Shown: positions 17,590 to 26,058 of the stretch, piece after piece
Position numbering within the stretch: the first letter of the stretch is position 1
How the letters are laid out: each line of letters starts with the position of its first letter
Assembly: GCF_014058705.1 (NCBI RefSeq)
Contig: NZ_CP059692.1
Coordinates: forward strand, 3,398,001 to 3,462,000
Length of the DNA stretch: 64,000 bases
Direction: 5' to 3'
DNA from: Aureimonas mangrovi
Lineage (GTDB): Bacteria; Pseudomonadota; Alphaproteobacteria; Rhizobiales; Rhizobiaceae
Made by a program: the position numbers and the translations under genes
The notes under the pieces: generated by a model
Databases searched by the model: none
What the model saw: only the letters and a program-made list of their open reading frames with translations
What the model was told of the DNA's origin: nothing

Positions 17590-18618
17590 ATGCACAAAAT
17601 GATGACGTCCGCCGCCTCCGTCGCTTTCGTCCTTCTTGGCGCAACTCTTCCTGCCATGGCGCAGGAAGTGAACATCTACACGACCCGTGAGCCGGGACTG
17701 ATCCAGCCGATCCTCGACGCCTTTACCGAGGAAACCGGCGTGACCGTGAACACCGTCTTCCTTCAGGACGGCCTCATCGAGCGTGTTCAGGCCGAAGGCG
17801 AGAGTTCGCCGGCCGATCTTCTGATGACCGTCGACTTCGGTGCGCTGATGGACCTCGTCGATGCGGGCCTCACGCAACCGGTTGAGTCCGACGTGCTCGA
17901 AAGCACTGTGCCGGAAGCGCTTCGAGACCCCGAGGGCAACTGGTTCGCGCTGTCGGGCCGCGCGCGCGTCGTCTACGTCGCCAAGGATGTCGACCTCGAC
18001 AGCATCACCTACGAGGATCTGGCGGACGAGGAATGGCGAGGCCGGCTGTGCATCCGCTCGGGCCAGCACCCCTACAACACGGCGCTGTTCGCGACTTACA
18101 TGGCGCATCACGGCGAAGAAGAGACGAAGACCTGGCTCGAGGGTCTGAAGGCCAACCAGGCCCGCGTCGCCGCCGGCGGCGACCGTGACGGCGCACGCGA
18201 CATTGCGGCCGGCGTCTGCGACATTGCCGTCGCCAACTCCTACTACGCCGGCCTGATGGCCTCCGGGCGCTCGGGCGACGAGCAGAAGGCCTGGTCCGAC
18301 GAGATCCGTGTCGTGCTGCCGACCTTCGAGGACGGTGGAACGCAGGTGAACATCACCGGCGCCGGCGTCGCGGCCCACTCGCCGAACCGCGAGCAGGCCG
18401 TGCAGCTTCTCGAGTATCTCGTCTCCGACGAGGCGCAGGCGATGTACGCCGAGGCCAATTTCGAGCACCCGGTCAACGCCAATGCCGAGCTCGCGCCGCT
18501 CGTCGCAGCCTGGGGCGAGATGACCCCGGACACGACGCCGCTCGCCGAAATTCTGCCCTACCGCACCCGTGCGAGCGAGATCGTGGACGAGATCGGCTTC
18601 GACACTTTCGGCAACTGA
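17590..18618 (+). CDS. fbpA: Ferric iron ABC transporter substrate-binding protein (FbpA/AfuA)
   Basis: The 342-residue periplasmic protein has a cleavable signal peptide ending AMA at residue 24 and a mature N-terminus EVNIYTTREP typical of FbpA. The two adjacent iron-ligand tyrosines are visible as Tyr218-Tyr219 in NSYYAGLM. The ATG at 17590 follows a GGAGAGGGAC ribosome site; an upstream frame from 17548 lacks one. It delivers ferric iron to FbpB, whose gene begins 48 bases downstream. The AT-rich gap upstream suggests it has its own promoter. Confidence 0.93.
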   Translation: MHKMMTSAASVAFVLLGATLPAMAQEVNIYTTREPGLIQPILDAFTEETGVTVNTVFLQDGLIERVQAEGESSPADLLMTVDFGALMDLVDAGLTQPVESDVLESTVPEALRDPEGNWFALSGRARVVYVAKDVDLDSITYEDLADEEWRGRLCIRSGQHPYNTALFATYMAHHGEEETKTWLEGLKANQARVAAGGDRDGARDIAAGVCDIAVANSYYAGLMASGRSGDEQKAWSDEIRVVLPTFEDGGTQVNITGAGVAAHSPNREQAVQLLEYLVSDEAQAMYAEANFEHPVNANAELAPLVAAWGEMTPDTTPLAEILPYRTRASEIVDEIGFDTFGN

Positions 18619-18666
18619 TCGGTCTTTTCGCGGCGGGGCGCCAGCCTCGCCGCGCCGCTATCGGCG

Positions 18667-20343
18667 ATGCACATGCAGACAACCATGCCGGCCCCCACGC
18701 GCGTAAGTGCGCGCGCACGCCCGGCGATGACACCCTGGGCCGCGACGGCATTTGCCGCCGCGGCTCTCGTGCTGTTGCCTGTGGCGACCATCGCCTGGGC
18801 CGCGCTCGCCGATACCGGCACGCTCTGGACGCATGTCGTCGCCAACATCCTGCCGCAGGCCGCCTGGAACACGGGCTTACTGCTTCTGGGCACGGGCGTC
18901 ATCGCCACCTGCGTCGGCACCGGCGCGGCGTGGCTCGTCACCGCCTATGATTTTCGTGGCCGAGGCGTTCTGGAATGGGCGCTGCTCCTGCCGCTCGCCG
19001 TGCCGACCTACATCATGGCCTACGCCTATCTCGACGTCCTCAGCCCGCTCGGCGCGGTGCAGGGCTCGGTCCGCTGGGTGCTCGGCTATACGAGCCCGCG
19101 CCAGTTTCGCCTGCCCGACATCCGAGCCATGTGGGGCGCCGTGCTGGTCTTCGGCTTCGTCCTCTACCCGTATGTCTACCTGACCACGCGCGCGATGTTC
19201 CTGACGCAGGCCGCCAACCTCGTCGAGGTCTCGCGCACGCTCGGCGTCAGTCGCTCCGGGCTGTTCTGGCGCGTCGCCCTTCCCCTCGCCCGCCCCGCCA
19301 TCGCCGTCGGCGTCGCTCTCGTTCTGATGGAGACGCTGAACGACGTCGGCGCCGCGCAATTCCTCGGCATCCGCACGCTGACGGCGTCGATCTACACGAC
19401 GTGGATCGTGCGCACCGACCTGCCGGGCGCCGCGCAGATCGCCATCGCCATGCTGGCTTTCGTGATCGCGCTCATCGTTCTCGAACGCTGGGCCCGCCGC
19501 CGCCAGCGCTTCGCCACCAGTGCCCAGCGCGCCCGGCCGATGGTGCCGCTGAAACTGCGCGGCGCAAAGGCCGTCTGCGCCTTCGGCCTCGGCGCGCTGC
19601 CGATCGCCATCGGCTTTGCCGGCCCCGCCACCTATCTCGTCGTCTCGGCCGTGCGCAGGATCGAGTTCGCCGGCTTCTCCCCGGCCCTGTGGCGCGCGAC
19701 GGTGAACACCGTCACCGTGTCGGCGCTTGCGACGGCGGTGATCCTGATCTTCGGCCTCGCCATCGCCTATGCCGCGCGGCTGCGGCCCGGACGCGCCACG
19801 AACACGGCTGCGCGCATCGCCACCCTCGGCTACGCCGTGCCGGGCACGGTCCTTGCCATCGGCATCCTGATCCCGGTCGCTGCCTTCGACCGCACGCTCG
19901 ACGCCTTCGCGCGCGAATGGCTGGGCGTCTCGACGGGACTTCTGATCCTCGGCTCCGGGACGGCGCTGATCTACGCCTACACGGCACGCTTCCTCGCCAT
20001 CGCCTCCGGTGGCATTGAGGCGGGCATGAGCCGCGTTCCGACGTCCTTCGACCAGGCCGCGCGCACGCTCGGCCGCAGTGCGACGGGAACGCTCGTCTCC
20101 GTGCATCTGCCTCTGACGCGCCCGGCGTTGACGGCGGCCGGCCTCCTCGTCTTTGTCGACTGCATGAAGGAGCTGCCGGCGACGCTTCTCCTGCGGCCGT
20201 TGAATTTCGAGAGCCTGTCGACGCTGCTCTACGGCGAAGCCGCGCGCGGAACCTACGAGGACGCGGCTCTCGCCGCTCTCATCATTGTGGCGATCGGGAT
20301 CCTTCCGGTCGTCCTTCTCGCACGCACGGGCCGCGCACGCTGA
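18667..20343 (+). CDS. fbpB: Ferric iron ABC transporter permease (FbpB family)
   Basis: The 558-residue protein is a fused double permease with about twelve membrane segments and two binding-protein-dependent permease domains, each with an EAA-like loop (LVEVSRTLGVSRSGLFWRV in the first half, FDQAARTLGRSATGTLVSV in the second). It forms the whole channel for ferric iron with FbpA and FbpC. The start at 18667 has no strong Shine-Dalgarno sequence and 18685 is an alternative. The region after its stop up to the tRNA-Phe gene (232 bases) holds nothing I can support. Confidence 0.91.
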   Translation: MHMQTTMPAPTRVSARARPAMTPWAATAFAAAALVLLPVATIAWAALADTGTLWTHVVANILPQAAWNTGLLLLGTGVIATCVGTGAAWLVTAYDFRGRGVLEWALLLPLAVPTYIMAYAYLDVLSPLGAVQGSVRWVLGYTSPRQFRLPDIRAMWGAVLVFGFVLYPYVYLTTRAMFLTQAANLVEVSRTLGVSRSGLFWRVALPLARPAIAVGVALVLMETLNDVGAAQFLGIRTLTASIYTTWIVRTDLPGAAQIAIAMLAFVIALIVLERWARRRQRFATSAQRARPMVPLKLRGAKAVCAFGLGALPIAIGFAGPATYLVVSAVRRIEFAGFSPALWRATVNTVTVSALATAVILIFGLAIAYAARLRPGRATNTAARIATLGYAVPGTVLAIGILIPVAAFDRTLDAFAREWLGVSTGLLILGSGTALIYAYTARFLAIASGGIEAGMSRVPTSFDQAARTLGRSATGTLVSVHLPLTRPALTAAGLLVFVDCMKELPATLLLRPLNFESLSTLLYGEAARGTYEDAALAALIIVAIGILPVVLLARTGRAR

Positions 20344-20575
20344 TGCGGAGAGGCGGGCCGAGCCCCGTTCCCGCTCGTGGACAGGCAGGCGTGATCGAGA
20401 CGGGGCGGAAGTCTCGACGCGACCCGTAGCACGGCGCTTTAAGCTTCCTCCTCGATGGAGGCTCGACGCAGACATCCCGTCGCGCAGGGCGACTTGGAGG
20501 AGAACCAGCGAGCGAAGCTCAGCCAAGCCCGCGATGCCGGAGGCCCGAGGACAGTTACGGCATTTCAGTGGGAAA

Positions 20576-20651
20576 TGGTGCCCAGGGACGGAGTCGAACC
20601 GCCGACACTGCGATTTTCAGTCGCATGCTCTACCAACTGAGCTACCTGGGC
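20576..20651 (-). tRNA. tRNA-Phe (anticodon GAA)
   Basis: Read on the minus strand the 76 bases fold as a standard cloverleaf: acceptor stem GCCCAGG/CCTGGGC, D-arm with AGCTCAG and GGTAGAGC, anticodon loop CTGAAAA giving GAA, T-loop GTTCGACTC, and an encoded CCA at the 3' end. Confidence 0.97.
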
Positions 20652-20813
20652 CGACCAAGCACCGGAGCCGATTTTGAGGTCGGCCGGCGGCGAGGTGTGC
20701 GCCTTATAGGCAACGCGATTTGGGCTGTCCAGCCCTTTGCGCGGAGCCGGTCATAATGGTGGCCGGCGCAACTTGCACACGGCCCGGCGCTATGCGATAG
20801 AGCCGCCGTCGTC

Positions 20814-20888
20814 GCTGCGGTAGCTCAGTGGTAGAGCACTCCATTGGTAATGGAGAGGTCGAGAGTTCAATCCTCTCTCGCAGCACCA
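20814..20888 (+). tRNA. tRNA-Thr (anticodon GGT)
   Basis: Seventy-five bases on the plus strand form a complete cloverleaf: acceptor GCTGCGG/TCGCAGC, D-arm AGCTCAGTGGTAGAGC, anticodon stem CTCCA/TGGAG with loop TTGGTAA giving GGT, T-loop GTTCAATC, and an encoded CCA. It is divergent from tRNA-Phe. No integrase or duplicated tRNA end is seen nearby. Confidence 0.97.
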
Positions 20889-20936
20889 TTCTTCCGAAAA
20901 TTCAGGCCTCTTTCGCCATTCAGCGTGCTTCGCGCG

Positions 20937-22325
20937 TTAGAACTGGAAGTAGATGAAGCTCACTGGGTTCTGCCCGCCGATCGCCAGCACGCAGTAGACG
21001 AAGGCGAGCGCCCAGCCGAGCGCGACGACGCTCCATGGGATGAGGAATCGCTCCACATAGACCTGCGAGGTCGGCCCGGCGAGCGCGACGATGGCGCCGG
21101 CCAGAAGCGTCCACAACACCGTCTGCGATGTCGCCTCCACAATCGGCGCGCCCGGACCGCCCGCCCCCGCGAGCCCGGCATACAGCGACGCCGCCGTGCC
21201 GAAATCGGGCGCGCGAAAGAGCACCCAGCCGGCCATCACGAACAGCATCGTCACCGGCCATGCGAGGACGACGGGCAATCGCGCCCCGGCGCCCTGCCAG
21301 GCCCGGTTGGCGACGAGCCCTGCGCCGTGCAGAGCGCCCCACAGGACGAAGGTCCAGCCCGCGCCGTGCCAAAGGCCGCAGATCGTCATCGACACCATCG
21401 TCGCAGTGACGAAGGTGCCCATGCCGTGCCGCGAACCGCCGAGCGGGATGTAGAGATAGTCGCGGATGTAGCGCGAGAGCGTCATGTGCCAGCGGCGCCA
21501 GAAGTCGCGCAGCGAGGCGGCGCGGTAGGGCGCGTCGAAGTTCACCGGCAGGGCGAGGCCCATCATCAGGGCGAGGCCGATCGCCATGTCGGAATAGGCC
21601 GAGAAGTCGAAGTAGAGCTGCAGCGTGAAAGCGAGGGTGCCGGCCCAGGCGTCGATCAGCGAGGGGGCGGCGCCGGAGGCCTGCGCGAAGACGGGGTCGG
21701 CGAGCGTCGCCAGCGGATCGGCGATCAGCACTTTCTTGGCGAGGCCGATCGTCAGGAGCACGAACCCCTTGCCGAAGCGCTCGGCGAGGCCGGGGCGCAC
21801 GGGGTCGAGTTCGAACTGCCAGACGATCTCGTTGTGGCGCACGATCGGCCCGGCGATGAGGCGCGGGAAGAAGAGTATGAACAGCGAGAAGCGGCTGAGC
21901 CGGTAGCGCACCTCGTGGCCGCGCAGGAGATCGGCGAGATACGAGACCATTTCGAAGGTGAAGAACGAGATACCGATCGGCAGGAGCCAGCCGGCGCGCG
22001 GCAGATCGAGGCCGCTGATCGCCTCCACCGTGCCGACAAGGAAGTCGACGTATTTGAACGCCGCGAGCACCGCGAGATTGGCAGCGATGCCGATCCAGAG
22101 GATGGCGCGCAGGCGGGTGCGGAAGAAGAGCGCCGCACACAGCCAGGTTCCGAGCATCTGGCCGAGGAGCAGCGGCACGAAGCGCGCGTCCCAAAAGCCG
22201 TAGAAGACGAGCGAACCTGTGACGAGCACCGCGACGCGCAGGCCCGTATGCCGAGCGGCGGCGTAGTAGCAGGCGAGGAAGACCGGCAGGAAAAGGAGCA
22301 GGAAGCCCTGCGTCTGGAACAGCAT
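20937..22325 (-). CDS. MBOAT-family O-acyltransferase (AlgI-like)
   Basis: The 462-residue multi-pass protein belongs to the membrane-bound O-acyltransferases. The family hallmarks are visible: RDFWRRWHMTLS with His280, DYLYIPLGG just after it, and the putative catalytic His320 in LWHGAGWTF. AlgI-type proteins move an acyl group across the membrane for transfer to extracytoplasmic polysaccharide by an SGNH partner. The gene upstream (22333) encodes such a partner and overlaps the same transcription unit with a 7-base gap. Close to opgG-opgH, so glucan decoration is plausible; alginate genes are absent. Confidence 0.88.
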   Translation of the reverse strand: MLFQTQGFLLLFLPVFLACYYAAARHTGLRVAVLVTGSLVFYGFWDARFVPLLLGQMLGTWLCAALFFRTRLRAILWIGIAANLAVLAAFKYVDFLVGTVEAISGLDLPRAGWLLPIGISFFTFEMVSYLADLLRGHEVRYRLSRFSLFILFFPRLIAGPIVRHNEIVWQFELDPVRPGLAERFGKGFVLLTIGLAKKVLIADPLATLADPVFAQASGAAPSLIDAWAGTLAFTLQLYFDFSAYSDMAIGLALMMGLALPVNFDAPYRAASLRDFWRRWHMTLSRYIRDYLYIPLGGSRHGMGTFVTATMVSMTICGLWHGAGWTFVLWGALHGAGLVANRAWQGAGARLPVVLAWPVTMLFVMAGWVLFRAPDFGTAASLYAGLAGAGGPGAPIVEATSQTVLWTLLAGAIVALAGPTSQVYVERFLIPWSVVALGWALAFVYCVLAIGGQNPVSFIYFQF

Positions 22326-22332
22326 CCGCGGC

Positions 22333-23487
22333 TCAGCCCTGCCCGGCGCGCGTAGGCATCGCGAGGACGCGAAGGTTCGGCGTCTCGGCGCCCGTGTCGA
22401 CCGCCGCCGCGATCTCGCCGATGACCTGCCGGCCGATCGGCAGACGGAAATGCACCCGGTCCCAGTAGTTCGTGTCCTCCACCGTCAGCGGCGAGGCGAA
22501 GCCCATGTCGAGGACGAAGGCTTCGGCCGCCCGGCCGAGCGCGAGGATGCGGCGCGCGCATTCGGTGCGCTGGGCCGCGAGCTCCGTACCGACGCGCGCC
22601 TGCGCGACGACATGCACGGGCATCGAGACGAGGATCGTGCGCGTCTCGCGCGGCACGAGCGCCAACGTCTCCTCCAGCCATACGAGAGCCGGGAACCGGT
22701 CCTGCGGGCGCGGCGCGATCGACGCGTCGTCGGCGCGTGGCAGCGCAGCGGGTGTGGTCTGCGGCGGTGCGCCGCCGTGGAGCGCGCGGCGGGCGCGCTC
22801 GGCGTCATAGGCACCCTCCCCTTGCGTGAAGTCGCCGAAGCCGTCCGGCCGGAAATACGGCTCCTGCCCTCCGCTCGCCATGCGCAGGGAGCGGCGCAGC
22901 ACCTCGGGCAGTTCGAGGTTCAGGAGGTCCGAGACATCGTTCAGCCGGTCGTCGTCGTAGAAGCTTTGCGGAAACAGGCGGAAGGTCACGCGGCGCGTAT
23001 CGGCATCCGGCGCGCACCAGACTTCGGGGTCGAGCGAGAGGAGGAGCGTGCGCGGGTGCGGCACCGCGCGCAGGAAGAGCCGCGTGAGCTGCGTCTGCTC
23101 CCAGGCCGAAGACGCGTCCATCGAGAGGGCGGCGAAGCGACCGCCGAACGCGCGGTCCAGATCCTCGGGCGGCAGCAGGCGCGAGGTCGACGTGCCGAAG
23201 ACGGCCGAATCGTAATCGCCTGAGCGCGCGATCGAGGGATAGGCGTAGCGCTGGTTGTGATGGGCGAAGGTCTGCGAGAACGGGGTCTGCGGAAAATTGC
23301 CGAACGGGTTGAGAAGGAAGACGGCGAGAAGCAGGACCACGATCAGCCCGGCGGCAATCCCCGGCGCCAGGATGCCGAACCGCTGCCAGTTCCCCGCGTC
23401 GATCGCTGGCGCGTCGTCCGCCCGCCCGGTGGCGAGCGCGCCGAGGAAGCGCAGGACGGTCCGGGCTCGGGTCTTGAAGGACGGCAT
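22333..23487 (-). CDS. Membrane-anchored SGNH-like acyltransfer partner (AlgJ/AlgX-like)
   Basis: The 384-residue protein has one N-terminal membrane segment near residues 41-60 and a periplasmic domain. GTSTSR at 98-103 fits the SGNH block I serine loop and DRVH (Asp343-x2-His346) fits the block V catalytic dyad, so an acetyl-transfer or esterase activity is likely. It is encoded directly upstream of the MBOAT gene, the usual arrangement for two-component polysaccharide O-acylation. The ATG at 23487 is preferred over upstream in-frame starts because it follows GGAG and begins just before the membrane segment. Overall similarity to known AlgJ proteins appears low. Confidence 0.7.
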   Translation of the reverse strand: MPSFKTRARTVLRFLGALATGRADDAPAIDAGNWQRFGILAPGIAAGLIVVLLLAVFLLNPFGNFPQTPFSQTFAHHNQRYAYPSIARSGDYDSAVFGTSTSRLLPPEDLDRAFGGRFAALSMDASSAWEQTQLTRLFLRAVPHPRTLLLSLDPEVWCAPDADTRRVTFRLFPQSFYDDDRLNDVSDLLNLELPEVLRRSLRMASGGQEPYFRPDGFGDFTQGEGAYDAERARRALHGGAPPQTTPAALPRADDASIAPRPQDRFPALVWLEETLALVPRETRTILVSMPVHVVAQARVGTELAAQRTECARRILALGRAAEAFVLDMGFASPLTVEDTNYWDRVHFRLPIGRQVIGEIAAAVDTGAETPNLRVLAMPTRAGQG

Positions 23488-23635
23488 GAGGCTCCATCGC
23501 GGCGCAACCGCTGCGCGCGGCCGCCGGCCTTCGCTGATAACGCCCGCGGCGGTCTGCGGCAACGGCGCTCCGATCCGGCCAGAGACAAGCCAAGCATGGC
23601 ACAAGTGTCGAAACATGCCTGCGGAACCTCACGCC

Positions 23636-23917
23636 ATGACCGACCCCATGCCCGTCAGCTACACGACGACCCACTTCCGCACGCTCGGATGGGCGGGCGC
23701 GCTCCTGTTCACCCTGGCGCCGCCGGCCTTCCTCTACGAACTCTACCTCTTCCTCTACACGACTGCGCCGGAGACCAATCCGACGATCGGTCTCTTCATC
23801 ACACTGTCGGCAATCCTGTCCTTCGCGTCGGTGCCGATGATGGTCGTCGGGCGCCGCGAGCGTCACTCGACCTCGCCGACGACCGCTCGCGGCCCGCTTA
23901 CCCGACGGGGCACCTAG
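23636..23917 (+). CDS. Small two-helix membrane protein, unknown
   Basis: Ninety-three residues with two hydrophobic segments (about residues 15-37 and 47-65) and a basic, Arg/Thr-rich C-terminal tail. I do not recognise the family. It is divergent from the SGNH-like gene and 65 bases before opgG on the same strand, so it could be the first gene of the opg transcript. The start could also be 23615, seven codons earlier. Third-position G/C bias is consistent with real coding. Confidence 0.55.
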   Translation: MTDPMPVSYTTTHFRTLGWAGALLFTLAPPAFLYELYLFLYTTAPETNPTIGLFITLSAILSFASVPMMVVGRRERHSTSPTTARGPLTRRGT

Positions 23918-23982
23918 GCACCGACGACGCACTTGCGTATGGTCACGCCAATTTCCCGCAGCGCACATGTGATCCGCCGACC

Positions 23983-25626
23983 TTGAAGAGCCTTACCCGT
24001 TCCACTCGCCGTGAAACCCTGAAACTCGGGCTCGGCGGCGTGCTCGCCGCAGCGCTCGCTCTCGATGCGCGTGCCCAGGACGCCGACCCGGCGGCAACGC
24101 CGGAGGAGGCGGCCCCGACCACGCCCGAAGATCCGCTGCCGCCCGGCGCGCGGGTCGATCTCGACAACTTCTCCTTCGATGCCCTGTCGGCCGCCATGCG
24201 CGAGCGCGCGGCCCAGCCGTACGTCCCGCTTCAGGACGAGCTGCCCGAGCCGATCGCAGAGCTCGACTACGACGGCTACCGGCGCATCCTGTTTCGCCGC
24301 GAGCGCACCGTCTGGGCGAACGAACCCGGCCAGTTCCAGCTCCAGGCGTTCTATCCCGGCTTCCTCTACCGGGCGACGACGCGCATCCATGTCGGTGACG
24401 GCCAGCGCTTCCAGCTTCTCGCCTTCTCGGGCGAGGATTTCGAGTTCCTGGCTCCGCTCGACGCCGACCTCTTCCGCAACACGCCGCTGGACGGCGTCGC
24501 GGGCTTCCGCCTGACCACGCCGATCGACCGGCCGGACCTCTTCGACGAAGTCGTCTCGTTCCTGGGCGCTAGCTATTTCCGCGCGCTCGGCCGTGACAAC
24601 CGCTACGGCCTTTCGGCGCGCGGCATCGCGCTCAACACCGCGACGACGGTGGAAGAGGAGTTCCCGCGCTTCTCGGCCTTCTACCTCGTGCGCCCCGGCC
24701 CGAGCGACGAGCGCATCACGATCTTCGCCGAGCTGGACAGCCCGAGCGTGACGGGGGCCTACGCATTCACCGTGATCCCCGGCCAGCACACGATCATCGA
24801 GGTGACGAAGCGGCTCTACTTCCGCAATCCGGTGGAACGCCTCGGCGTCGCTCCGCTGACCTCGATGTACTTCTACGGCGAGAACAACCGTCGGCGCCCG
24901 GAAGACTTCCGCCCGGAGGTCCACGACAGCGACGGGCTGATGATCGTGCGCGCCTCGGGCGAGCGCGTGTGGCGCCCGCTGAAGAACCCGACCGAGCTCG
25001 CCCTCAGCTATTTCGGCGAGGCCTCGCCGCGCCTCTTCGGCCTTCTCCAGCGCGATCGCGAGTTCGCCAGTTATCAGGACGTGGAAGCACGCTACGACGT
25101 GCGCCCCTCGCTGACCATCGAGCCGCTCGGCGACTGGGGGCGGGGCGTGGTGCAACTCGTCGAGATCCCGACAAACTCCGAGGCCAACGACAACATCGTC
25201 GCCTTCTGGGTGCCGGAAGAGCGGCCGGCGGCCGGTAGCGCGTACGAATTCCGCTACCGAATGCGCTGGGGCATCCTCGACGAGGACGCGGGCGGCCTCG
25301 CGATGGTGACGGGAACCTATGCGGGCGTCGGCGGCAATGCGGCCGATACGTCGGACAATCCCGGACTGTGGCGCTTCGAGATCAATTTCGACGGCGGCAC
25401 GGCGGCCAGCCTGCCGATGGATGCGCGCATCGAGCCGCTGATCGACGTCGGCGACAATGCCCGGCTGCAGCATGCAGGCATGCGCCGCATGCCGCATGGC
25501 GGCTGGCGCCTGTCTCTCGAACTGGAGAAGCTCGATTCGGCACCGGTCGAGCTGCGCGCCAAGCTCACCTATGCCGGGCGCACGCTGAGCGAGACGTGGC
25601 TCTACCAGTGGACGGGGGCGGTCTGA
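23983..25626 (+). CDS. opgG: Periplasmic glucan biosynthesis protein (OpgG/OpgD family)
   Basis: The 547-residue protein acts in the periplasm in the synthesis or branching of osmoregulated periplasmic glucans. It starts with a twin-arginine signal (STRRETLKLG, Arg9-Arg10, hydrophobic core, cleavage near ARAQDA), as in OpgD-type members. The mature part begins with the MdoG domain (FSFDALSAAMRERAAQPY). No ATG or GTG is available in frame between an unrelated upstream region and the signal peptide, so TTG at 23983 is the most likely start. opgH follows after one small gene, forming the classical opgG-opgH pair. Confidence 0.9.
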   Translation: MKSLTRSTRRETLKLGLGGVLAAALALDARAQDADPAATPEEAAPTTPEDPLPPGARVDLDNFSFDALSAAMRERAAQPYVPLQDELPEPIAELDYDGYRRILFRRERTVWANEPGQFQLQAFYPGFLYRATTRIHVGDGQRFQLLAFSGEDFEFLAPLDADLFRNTPLDGVAGFRLTTPIDRPDLFDEVVSFLGASYFRALGRDNRYGLSARGIALNTATTVEEEFPRFSAFYLVRPGPSDERITIFAELDSPSVTGAYAFTVIPGQHTIIEVTKRLYFRNPVERLGVAPLTSMYFYGENNRRRPEDFRPEVHDSDGLMIVRASGERVWRPLKNPTELALSYFGEASPRLFGLLQRDREFASYQDVEARYDVRPSLTIEPLGDWGRGVVQLVEIPTNSEANDNIVAFWVPEERPAAGSAYEFRYRMRWGILDEDAGGLAMVTGTYAGVGGNAADTSDNPGLWRFEINFDGGTAASLPMDARIEPLIDVGDNARLQHAGMRRMPHGGWRLSLELEKLDSAPVELRAKLTYAGRTLSETWLYQWTGAV

Positions 25627-25631
25627 GCGCC

Positions 25632-25904
25632 ATGACCCTTCATTCCCACACAGACGCTCCGTGCGTCGCCGCGCTGATAGGCCGCGCCGATCTGTCCGAC
25701 GAGGAACTGCGTCACGCGATCGCTGAACGCCTCGCGGCCGACGGACGCACGAGCCCCGATCCCGAAATCGTGCTCGAGGCGGCACGGGCGCGCAAGCGCA
25801 AGGCCGTCGCCTTCCTGCGCACGCTCGTCCTTCCGCAGCCGCGCGCCGCGCTCGACATGCCGGTGCAGCCGATCCTGCGCTCTCATCTTCGGGACGGCGT
25901 CTGA
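25632..25904 (+). CDS. Small uncharacterised protein between opgG and opgH
   Basis: Ninety residues, soluble, with a central charged helix-prone stretch (EIVLEAARARKRKAVAFLR) and no signal peptide. It starts five bases after the opgG stop, which argues for translation within the opg operon. I do not recognise a domain. Position suggests a role linked to glucan synthesis or its control, but nothing in the sequence shows it. Confidence 0.6.
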   Translation: MTLHSHTDAPCVAALIGRADLSDEELRHAIAERLAADGRTSPDPEIVLEAARARKRKAVAFLRTLVLPQPRAALDMPVQPILRSHLRDGV

Positions 25905-26058
25905 GACGCCGCATTCTCGTCGGCATCGCCGCCTAAGTCGTCCGACCGACGACACGATCGCGTGATTGATTGCACACGGTCGTCATGCGACCATAGGCGT
26001 GCGATCCGTCGGGAGGGCTCGCGCGCCTTCCAACAGAGAATGTTCGAGTAAACGAAAC

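Noticed and set aside
20344-20575. Open frames between fbpB and tRNA-Phe
   Set aside because: They run into the tRNA gene, lack ribosome sites and resemble no protein.
20576-20888. tRNA genes as an integration site for a mobile element
   Set aside because: No integrase, no duplicated tRNA 3' end and no composition change next to them.
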